Source of the DNA: Bimuria novae-zelandiae CBS 107.79
Lineage: Eukaryota > Ascomycota > Dothideomycetes > Pleosporales > Didymosphaeriaceae
Length of the DNA: 64,000 nt
Direction of reading: 5' to 3'
Assembly (NCBI GenBank): GCA_010015655.1
Contig: ML976773.1
Coordinates: 45,766 to 109,765, forward strand
The position numbers were made by a program, and so were the translations under genes. This document shows, piece after piece, positions 55,893 through 64,000 of the stretch. The notes below the pieces were generated by a model. That model saw only the letters and a program-made list of their open reading frames with translations, did not search any database and was not told the origin of the DNA. Position 1 is the stretch's first letter. Every line of letters begins with the position of its first letter.

Positions 55893-56261
55893 GGTAAGTC
55901 CTTCATTTACAGCACGCTAGTGTATGCACCCAGTGGCATCCAAATGCAACCTTATACATTGTTCATGTCGTTTGCGACGAACACATGGTCGTACACAATC
56001 GATTGCTGGCTTGAGAAAACTCCAGGGCTTATCGGGAGATCAGCGACATGTTGAAGAGAAAGAGGTTTCGTGCAGACGTCGAGCAGAAAGGTTCGATCTT
56101 TCTGGTTTCGTGTAGATTGCGCGAAGAGGTCATCCATGGAAATATGGACCGTAAGAATACTGATTTAACCGACGCATGTGAAAATTGCTTTCCCGCTGTT
56201 GTATAGTCAAACAGTGAGCGCGATAGAGCCAGCTGTTGAAGAGCAAACGTACCTCACAGGA
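55893..56261. other. Spacer between kinase pseudogene and F-box gene
   Basis: 369 bp, no supported gene. Confidence 0.5.
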
Positions 56262-57590
56262 TCATGTCATCAACGCATCGCACCACTCTTTCTTCCAGAT
56301 CCAGAAGTAGCCACCAAATGCATTGTTCGTACTAGACCAGTGGCCCGCGATACCGAAAGGGATAACAACGCCTCTATACTGCCATTCCCAGTTGTGTGAG
56401 CAGTATTTCTTGACGAACTCAACTTGGCCATTTGCGTAAAAGCTTCCGCCGAGAGTGAACTTGCCATATCGATCGATGCCATGGCTTTGGGGGCATTGGA
56501 TATATCCCTTCAGGTTAGGTTTTGATTCGTTGCTATCGTCGCTAGATGATGCAGCGACGATATTGATCTCCTCCATCGGATGGTCAACTGGGGCCAGGGC
56601 CTGGTGACTCAGTGTTCGCTGATCCGTATAGTACTGCAAAGTTGGATTAAATCAGTCCAAGACCTGATAGACATCTAGTTTGACACTTACGCCCATCCAG
56701 GTCCCAGTCAGGAAGCCAGGTTCCGTCATCTTTTCCACGTGACAGGTAGTGAAGGCTTCTGCGCCCCCACTGTAAACCCACGGAATGTCCATGAGCGAAG
56801 AAAAAGGCATCTTAGAAGGCAAGGGAAACGGTATCGTCCGGTAGTACCCATCTCCCAAGACGCTGTACAGGAAAGGAAAGATGCAACTGGACGCTTGGGC
56901 TAAGTCGAAATCATCGTCAAGACCATATCCGTCCAGATAAGGCGTTCTCAACCCCCAACACACAGACAACATGTAATCGCCCGACATGATCAATACACTT
57001 GCGCCGTTCTCGCATTCATCTTCGATTTTAGAGAGATTTTGCAGTGCCAAGAACGCGAGACAGAACCCCACGTTGATGAAGTTGGCTTTGTTGAGATCAT
57101 AACGCGCATCAGTTTGGTTTTCGAGCAGCTGGCCGAGCTGGTAATGCACCGGCAACAATGAAGTGTACTGCAGATACTCGCTGGTGGGATGATGCCAAGC
57201 GAGGAGTTGTGGCAGCCACTGTTCGATGTCGCATTGAACACCATGTGAGATATCCGCCTGCAAGGAGTTCCAAAATGGGTTGTATGGCTTGTCGGCTTGG
57301 TGAAGTGCTTGCTCTACGGCGTAGGCCACTCGGATGGTGTCAGAAAGAGACGCGCGCTTTAAAATACCAGGTCCGTTGGGCCAAATTAGAGGATTCCATT
57401 TCGAGATGGGGGACACATCATTGAGAGGCGTGCCCCGGAGATATAATGCGATGTCTTTAAACACCGTTCGAACGTTGCAGGCGTCATTCAGCTGGCGGCT
57501 TGTGCGCGTCAGGCTGAGAGCAGACGAACAGTCCAAGAACCCGGCGATGCGTTGTAAAAGTTCAACTGGAAGATCTGTCAAGCGTCCCAT
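56262..57590 (-). CDS. F-box protein
   Basis: Predicted substrate adaptor of an SCF ubiquitin ligase. Two exons, 57590-56691 and 56633-56262, with a 57-bp intron (GTAAGT...TTGCAG), 423 residues. The N-terminal F-box reads MGRLTDLPVELLQRIAGFLD, then CSSALSLTRTSRQLNDAC. The middle is helical and unassigned. The C-terminus (WQYRGVVIPFGIAGHWSSTN, then GGYFWIWKKEWC) matches the tail seen in a group of Pezizomycotina F-box proteins where a beta-rich G-Y/H-W motif recurs. The intron joins GTWMG to YYTDQRTLSHQAL. The target protein is unknown. Confidence 0.88.
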
Positions 57591-58600
57591 AGTTTCCGTA
57601 GGGTGTTCCGATAATGCCTGTGCGGTGATGGATGCGGTACTTTGACGGAGAGTCCCCTCTACTTCAGCTTGGACGGAGATAAGCCTAAATTAGCGTGCCG
57701 AAAACGGACTAGCTGACTGTGAAACATTCACGGAATCCTGCGCCTCAACACTGTGTCGTCCGACATCGAACACCAGCCAAAGCACGCACGCCCAGGTTTC
57801 ACATGTTTGTTTGGTTACGACGAGGCTTCTGTAGACATTGCGCCGATCAATTAACCTATCAAGCATCTAAATATGGCTATACGCTCAGTGAATCAATTGG
57901 ACACGGCTACCGTTCGACACCCCTTCTGCGCTGTGCTCGCATGCAAAATATAGAAGCCGACACGCACATCCTGAGGAGGTAGCCTACCAGGGTAGCTTGA
58001 TTTTTCTCTAAACGTTCTCCGTGCCCGAACCGGGGGCTCGCGCCAAGGGTTGATCTGCTTATAGTGGACGTGAAGGTCACGTGGAAGGATCAGATCATGT
58101 GCAGTCGCACAAGGAGGATGTGAAGCTAGAAAGAGGGCGTAGCAGGGATGAAGAAGCTATTTCATGCCGCCTATGAAGATAAAGCATGGGCGGGTTTAAA
58201 ATGGTAGGCTGGGATGGGATAGAATAGAATAGCGCATGTGCCACCTGAGCTTTCTCTCTTCGCCATCGTGTACCTACTAGCACGATGTGAACAGGAAGAT
58301 CTTCGACTAGAAAAGTGCTCTCCTAAGAAACCACGTACACAGGCCACATGTTGAAGTAGCGCTCAAGACAGCAAAAGAGACGAAGGAAGAGATCACCAGA
58401 CTATCGCAAACGACACATGTGATCGATAGGTTATGTTTTATTTGCATCGAAGTGACTGATGTGATGTCCATTACATTCTGACTAAATGGGGTATGCAGGT
58501 GATGAATACATAAGTTGACCAACACCGGGTCCAGAACACATTCTCAATCCGTCCAGCAGCCATGCCGGCGCTGCTCCGCTCCAGCAAGACAGCACTCTCA
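57591..58600. other. 1 kb intergenic between F-box and phosphate permease
   Basis: No supported ORF; holds the promoter of the F-box gene and the 3' end of the permease. Confidence 0.5.
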
Positions 58601-60433
58601 CTACAAAGCCTTGTTCTCGTTCTCGTCGCTGCCCGCGTCCGCCGCCTTAGACGCCACAGGCGCACCAGTGATGCTCTCACCACCCATGTCCCAGTCCATA
58701 GCCAGGTCCTCGAGGGTCCTGCGCTTGGTCTCGGGTATGAGCAGCGTGGTGAAGATACCGGCAAACATGAAAGCGGAGAAGATCTGCATGACGTGGTTGA
58801 GCCACGGGTTCTTGTTGTCTGCGGTGGCACCACGAGTGCGTAGAGGAGAGATGGCGCCCTGGGCAATGATCGACCCGATCTTTCCGGAGCCGGCGGAGAT
58901 ACCGTGGGAGGTGGAGCGGTAGCGGGTAGGGAAGCACTCGCCAGGCACGATGAAGGTGGTCGTGTTCGGGCCCCAGTTGAAGAAGAGCTGGATGAGGACG
59001 TAGATGCCAAGCATAGCGTGGCTGCTTAGCTTGTGGTAGGCGAAGCCCCAGACGATGAAGAGGATGGTAAGGAAGGTGAATCCGACAAGTTGGAGGGGCT
59101 TGCGACCAACGGTGTCGATCGTGAACACGGCAAGCCAGTAGCCCGGAATGGCACCAGCGCAGGTCAAAATGGCGTTACCGGCAGCGAGGTTGTAGAACTG
59201 GTTGTAGACAGTTTTACCGCCACCGTATCCAATGGCTTGAAGAACAGTGGATGTATTCAAGCCAAGACCGTAGAAGGCGACATCAAGCAGTAGCCATGAC
59301 ATGGCAGTGCCAAAGAGGATCTTGCCGTTGCGGATCTTGCCATAGAAACTGAAAAAGTCCTTCCACGAAGCCTTGGGAATTTCGAGTTGCGCCTCGCCAG
59401 CTTGGCGAGCGGTAACAGCTTGGATCTCGTCGGGATGACCCTCACCATGCTTGCCAGAGAGGTACTTCTCAGTGTCTGCGTTGGCCTTCTCGATGTCACG
59501 TGCCACATCGAAGGTGTAGCGAGGAGTCTCGGGGATGGTCAAGCGATAGTAAAGCGCGATAGCAGCGGGTACGATACCGATGCCTTTAGTTTGTTAGCTG
59601 AGCACTTTCAGATATATAATGGCTAAACATACCGATAAGAGCCCTCCACATCTTATCTACGGCGACGGCGCAGTCTCCATCGCAGTTCTGGAACGCAGTA
59701 GTCGCGTTGGGCTTGGGCGTCGCGGCGGTCTGGATCAGTGTGTCTTTGAAGCCCGCGGTCAAGCAGAGCATAACGAGGGCTCCACCGAGTTGTCCGAAAC
59801 CTTGCATGGAGAACACGGCCGCCATCATGGCGCCGCGCCATTTGGTGGTTGCGAATTCGGATGTGATGATGCTCGAGAGCGGGTAGTCGCCGCCGATACC
59901 TGTTCCGGTTAGCATGGGTGTTAAGCGTGCTAGAATCCAGTCAGCCAAAACTCACCAATGCCCATCAACACGCGCCAGAAGATGATCAAGCCCACAATTG
60001 AAGTGCCAGGGCCGGGTCCAGTGAGGGACTGTGCAAGCGTAGCCACGATGATGAGAATCAACTCGAGCCCGTACATCTTCTTACGCCCAACGATGTCCGC
60101 AAGAGCGCCGAAACCGACCTGACCGATGACGGTACCAGCCGAGGTGGAAAGCTTGATGGCTGTGTCCTGGGGTGTTAACAGCACGCCCTTGTTGTCGTGC
60201 TTGTAGACGATGCCCAGCATGATGCAGAGCAACGATACGCAGAAGATGTCGTACGAATCAGTGAAGAAGCCCGTCCCGGCGACCAGAACAGCCCGGACGT
60301 GGTACCAGCCAAAGGGAGCCTTGTCGATTTCAGCCAGCGCCAAACGGCGACGCTCGTTGGGGTCTTGGATGTGCGCGAAGTCATTGTTGAAGTTGTGGAA
60401 CGCGTTGTTCCCGCCAGCTGTCTTGTTGGCCAT
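58601..60433 (-). CDS. High-affinity phosphate:H+ symporter, PHO84 type
   Basis: MFS phosphate permease (PHS family) of the plasma membrane. Three exons, 60433-59956, 59899-59633 and 59583-58601, with 56- and 49-bp introns, 575 residues. Motifs: [20 protein letters not shown] in TM1, [20 protein letters not shown], the PHS signature [20 protein letters not shown] (rebuilt across intron 1) followed by [29 protein letters not shown], and in the C-half [20 protein letters not shown] with [16 protein letters not shown]. About 12 hydrophobic segments. The C-terminal tail is acidic ([14 protein letters not shown]). ATG 60433 ([10 protein letters not shown]) is chosen because the longer frame begins with TTG. 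Phosphate-starvation control is typical of the family; no Pho4-type site was verified here. Confidence 0.94.
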
Positions 60434-62775
60434 GGTGAGCGAAGCCTTTTGCCGAAGCTTGATACCAAGCGCCGAGAATTGACAAGGAAGGACAAGAGTT
60501 TTAGAGAAGACAGCCAAGGAGCTGAGACCCGGGGCCAATATCGCGTTTATATATCAGAGAGGAAGGAAGGAAGGGTGCCGACGAGGCGCACTTGGCGGCG
60601 CAATTTACGTGCGTCTCAACGAATAGGGTTACTCCAGCCAGGGCACGAGGGAGGGGAGCAGAAGACGGGGTGCCCGGCGGGCGAGGGTCGATGCGAGCTT
60701 CGAAGTTCGCGGTACTACTGTTCTGCCTGCGCGTTCGTGTGCGTGGTCGCAGGTTCCTCATTTGGCGATAGCGTGGGTTGTGTATCCGCTCTTTCCCTTC
60801 CTACGCAACCAATCAGATTACGAGAAAACGCACGTGTTTGCTGTGCAGCGAGCGACGAGCACACCCACACCGGCGCTAGATTGCGGCGACGAAACGCCTC
60901 CTGGGCCGCTGATTGCTTTTCGGGCTTGTCGAGTCTTTCCTTCAGCTGGGCATGTCTTGATTCTGTGGCGCGTTGATCCTGCATGATGTGACACCGTCGA
61001 GATCGTTCACTCCATGTCACGGCGTCACAAGCATCGCTACACCCGTCTTGACGCCAGATTTGCGTGCGCATCAATGTTCAAAAATGCCAATTTCACTAAC
61101 TAGTAGCCTCGCAAACGTACCATTCGCCCGGTTCAGTCCACCCGTGGCTCCACTTCTGCTGACCCGGGGTTAAGCATGCCCACGCGGCTGGCTCCGATAA
61201 AAAAGGGTCTCAGATCAGTAAGAATATTGCCCAGAAGTATTAGATGCATCCAGAATGAGGAACGAATCGCCCTCTAGAGCTGGATCGAATGCCATGTGAA
61301 AACACAGCATGGATCGACCTAGGAGGCGGAACAGCCATCAGTGGCTAATTACGATGACTACACATTCACTAAGTTGATAAAGATCGCATGTCTAGCCTAG
61401 TTATTGAATCGGTAAGCTTCCCATTGGTCGATGGGTGGCCCACGGAAATTAAATTTGTAGCACAAACAACGTGAAGAAGTTGTCTCTTTGGAACGACTGT
61501 CGTTACGTCAAGGCAACGACTCAACAAAAAAGTCTCAACTTTGGAACCGAGTCAGCTGATCCGTCGCACTAAGCGAGTATACCGTCCTAGGTGAAAATAC
61601 CCTAATGACGTAAGCCTCGCCTTCTTATACCTACTACTAAGAAGCTATGCTTTCCGGCGGTATGGTACTAGGTACCATGGCATGCACGGCAGATCTTGAC
61701 AGGGCGCCTCTGACTTCAGCCCAGACTCCCACTGCAAGCTATCACAGCGCCACTCTCACTTAGCATTGGTCATCTGCTATATTCGCTTCTGCCATGAGGT
61801 GGAAAGAGTTTCAATAGCGAGTGTGGGCTAAGCAGCGGCCACTCAGGTCCCAGTCTGGACCACGTGGGACGCTAAAGCACTTCGACGTCCATCATCATCC
61901 CCAGATCTACAAGAATGTCCCACTGCGATCGAAGATGGCCGACAAGCTGGAGTTTTCGATGCGAAGAGGCAAAAGTGGGATTCCGCGGACCCGTAATTCC
62001 CCAAATCCGAGTGCGCACTTTGAGATGCGAGGATCTGCATTGCATGCTCTTACAATGATAGGCCCCACTAATAGATACCCAAAAATACTGGCCTAGCATT
62101 CTACGGGAATACGTCACTCCGGACCACGGCGTTCTGATTCTACTCCTGGCACATGCGCTCCAAACGCGACATAAAAGGACGACTGTACGGCTCTGAATCA
62201 TCGGTTCTCGTACAGTTATACGCTCGACCGATAATATCGTCGAACAGCTGCTTCAATGCTAATAATCAACTCGCATACGGTTATTTCCCTGTCGACGCCG
62301 AAATTCCGTAACAACTCATGCGAGCACCGATGTAGCCTACTTCTCTCTGATGACTATGAGGGACCTTCAGTTTCAAACAGCGGCAGCGGTTTGAAAATCG
62401 CTGGTTCGTCCTTTACAAGGCCTTCCTCAATTTCGTCCCGGTAAAGGCAGTATCCTCGCTATGCCAAAGGTACTCAGGTAAGTTCGACTATTTGCGATTG
62501 CTAAGAGGGGCACCAAATCATTGTAGCTACGATAATATTTCAAAATACGCATGTACGCACCCCAGTGCTTCTCCAGCTGTTCAAGTCGTACTGTTCTTAC
62601 TCCCTCAAATCATTTGTTTGCGTGTCTAGAATTTTTTTTTTTCCTTCGCATCCAATTACACTTTTTCAAACAGAATCGATTCCTGTACGCGCCGACGACC
62701 ACGCCTTTCTCTACACTCCAACCCATCACCTTTCTGTAGAACACAAGACTTTGGAAACCATTTGGTCATTGCACC
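60434..62775. other. 2.3-kb intergenic with cryptic splice-like sites
   Basis: Left part is the phosphate permease promoter. A short palindrome (ATGGTACTAGGTACCAT) sits near 61.66 kb. Near 62.48-62.53 kb a GTAAGT...GCTAAG...TGTAG pair looks like a 49-50 bp intron; the flanking text RFENRWFVLYKAFLNFVPVK reads like coding sequence but has no start. A T-rich run lies at 62.63-62.64 kb. Confidence 0.35.
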
Positions 62776-63010
62776 ATGCAATGCGCGCATTCCCACCCTC
62801 CTCTGCGCTCTCCTTGGGCTGCACGCAACTGGAACAACACGTACCAAGTCGTCGAGAACGACAAAGTCCGCGCCAAAAGTGGGCATGTCCTCGTGCGAGA
62901 GCCGGCCCACCATAGCCGGGTAAGGAACACCACACCGCCGTGATTACGGCTATGCACTCCAGCTTGGCGAAACACGACCCTCCAATTCGATTACCCACGC
63001 GGATCATTGA
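62776..63010 (+). CDS. Possible small hypothetical protein, two exons
   Basis: ATG frame MQCAHSHPPLRSPWAARNWN and NTYQVVENDKVRAKSGHVLV, joined across a 43-bp intron (62920-62962, GTAAGG...CCAG) to LGETRPSNSITHADH and stop; 63 residues. The reading looks protein-like, but the intron is very short, an upstream 3' splice site (CTGTAG near 62.74 kb) suggests more 5' exons, and other frames here are also open. No family known. Confidence 0.3.
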
Positions 63011-63211
63011 TGCCGTTGAAACTAGGAAATGAAACCCAGTCTGCCTAACCGTCCTAACCGTTGTACTTGATTCCGATCATCACCCAAGCCCCATATGCAA
63101 GCCATACATAAACATCCGTCTACTCTTCTGTGAATTCGTTCAATCGCAAAGCCCCAAGACCTTGTTCTTACCAGCCAAGCCTGTACTCCTTCACTATTTA
63201 GCACCATTAGA

Positions 63212-64000
63212 ATGCGGGTTTCCTTCCTAGCCACCACCCTCACACCCTCACAACCTCCCTCGCCTTCGCCCTCGACCGCTGCGACACCACCCACCCCATC
63301 CTCCCCTGCTCTGCCATCCCCTCCATCACCGCCTACCGCACCCCAGACTGTCGTCCCACGCACATCTTCGTCACCCGCAGCACCGACGAAGTCGCCCCCG
63401 GCCGTCTCGGCAACATCACAGTGCTGATCTGCTCCGCGCTCGGCGGCGCCGCACACTACGGCTACGGACGTGCGAAACGGGCAAGCGCAGTTAGCACAGT
63501 ATGTAGACCAGTGTCCAGAGAGTAGGGTGGTGATGCTGGGGCATTCGCAGGGGGCGACGGTGACGCAGGATTTACTGGGGGGAGGGGGTGGGGCATTGTT
63601 TGGGTTGTGCGGGCAAGAAAACAACGTGGGGTTAGAGAAGGGGGAGGCGCCGGGGGGAAATGGTATATAAGTTCCCCCCTCCCTTGGCCTTGTGTGTGGA
63701 GGGTAATACTGATACTGATGATATGCTTGTGTAGTTGCAGCGGTGGTGACATTCGGCACTGTGCGGCGCTCCCTCAGCGAGCCGTATTCTGTAGGTCCGG
63801 GGAAAGATTTTCGACCTGAGGCGGTGCGCACGGAGGAGCAGAAAGAGGAGCTTAATCAGTATGCGGATATGCTGAGGGATTATTATAATGCTGAGGATGA
63901 GTTTTGCGCGAAGGAGAGTAGGCCGTTGGATTTGGAGTTTCATCTTAAATATTTTGAAGAGTTGCAAAGGGGGGTGGTGGATTGGGTAGTGGAGACTGTG
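63212..64000 (+). pseudogene. Cutinase/acetylxylan esterase-like gene, disrupted and partial
   Basis: Secreted alpha/beta-hydrolase of the cutinase family (CE5-like). The start MRVSFLATTLT is a signal peptide whose continuation, TSLAFALDRC, lies in another frame because CCCTCACA is duplicated in tandem (63237-63252). That second frame then reads THIFVTRSTDEVAPGRLGNI. Near 63.46-63.48 kb a further frame change, with several residues missing compared with the family, leads to NGQAQLAQYVDQCPESRVVM and the nucleophile elbow GHSQGA. After a 72-bp intron (63663-63734) it continues VAAVVTFGTVRRSLSEPYSV and YYNAEDEFCAKESRPLD, with the disulphide Cys near the catalytic Asp/His region, and runs off the window. 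It is broken unless the assembly is wrong at both sites. Confidence 0.75.

Noticed and set aside
60434..60538. Longer N-terminus for the phosphate permease
   Set aside because: It would begin with TTG; the ATG at 60433 gives the usual soluble N-terminus.
1..64000. CRISPR arrays, prophage or bacterial operon signals
   Set aside because: Introns, fungal families and gene spacing show a eukaryotic nuclear contig; no regularly spaced short repeats were seen.

Overview
The window looks like a nuclear contig of a filamentous ascomycete, most likely a Dothideomycete. The genes have short GT-AG introns of about 43-150 bp (one of 353 bp), no operons and intergenic gaps of 0.2-3.7 kb. Several families are typical of Pezizomycotina: FlbA-type RGS, HET domain, an MCT-like MFS, fungal STAND and AAA proteins, and a cutinase-like esterase. 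A copia element carries the C-to-T, TpA-enriched damage expected from repeat-induced point mutation (RIP). No species is claimed.

Layout. 0.5-5.6 kb is a conserved housekeeping block: PSF2 (GINS) and ALG10 diverge from a 208-bp spacer, and a CHK1-type kinase converges on ALG10. 6.2-10.9 kb holds two decayed genes facing away from each other, a STAND-like gene on the minus strand and an AAA ATPase on the plus strand. The AAA gene is split by an 855-bp non-autonomous hAT-type element with perfect 16-bp terminal inverted repeats and an 8-bp target duplication. 13.6-16.1 kb is flbA (RGS). 19.8-25.3 kb is a full-length RIP-damaged Ty1/copia retrotransposon with two almost identical 203-bp LTRs and a 5-bp target duplication.

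26.4-29.5 kb holds two adjacent paralogues that share an unannotated module resembling the PemK/MazF SH3-like barrel; this is the best candidate here for something undescribed. 31.2-37.7 kb has three genes on one strand: a HET-domain protein, an MCT-type MFS transporter and an intronless GH94 phosphorylase, probably cellobionic acid phosphorylase. 40.5-43.7 kb has a C2H2 protein and a disordered hypothetical protein. 43.7-47.2 kb has no convincing gene but contains degenerate direct repeats. 47.3-48.6 kb is a mitochondrial-type lipoate-protein ligase. 50.7-53.0 kb has a small hypothetical gene and an FAD monooxygenase.

53.9-57.6 kb has tentative small genes, a broken protein kinase and an intact F-box protein. 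58.6-60.4 kb is a PHO84-type phosphate permease. The right edge (63.2-64.0 kb) holds a cutinase/acetylxylan-esterase-like gene that is broken in its signal peptide by an 8-bp tandem duplication and runs off the window.

Splice sites were chosen by eye, using GT/AG sites that restore family conservation. Nothing was searched against a database. The large gaps are real gaps in what could be recognised, not proof that they are empty.
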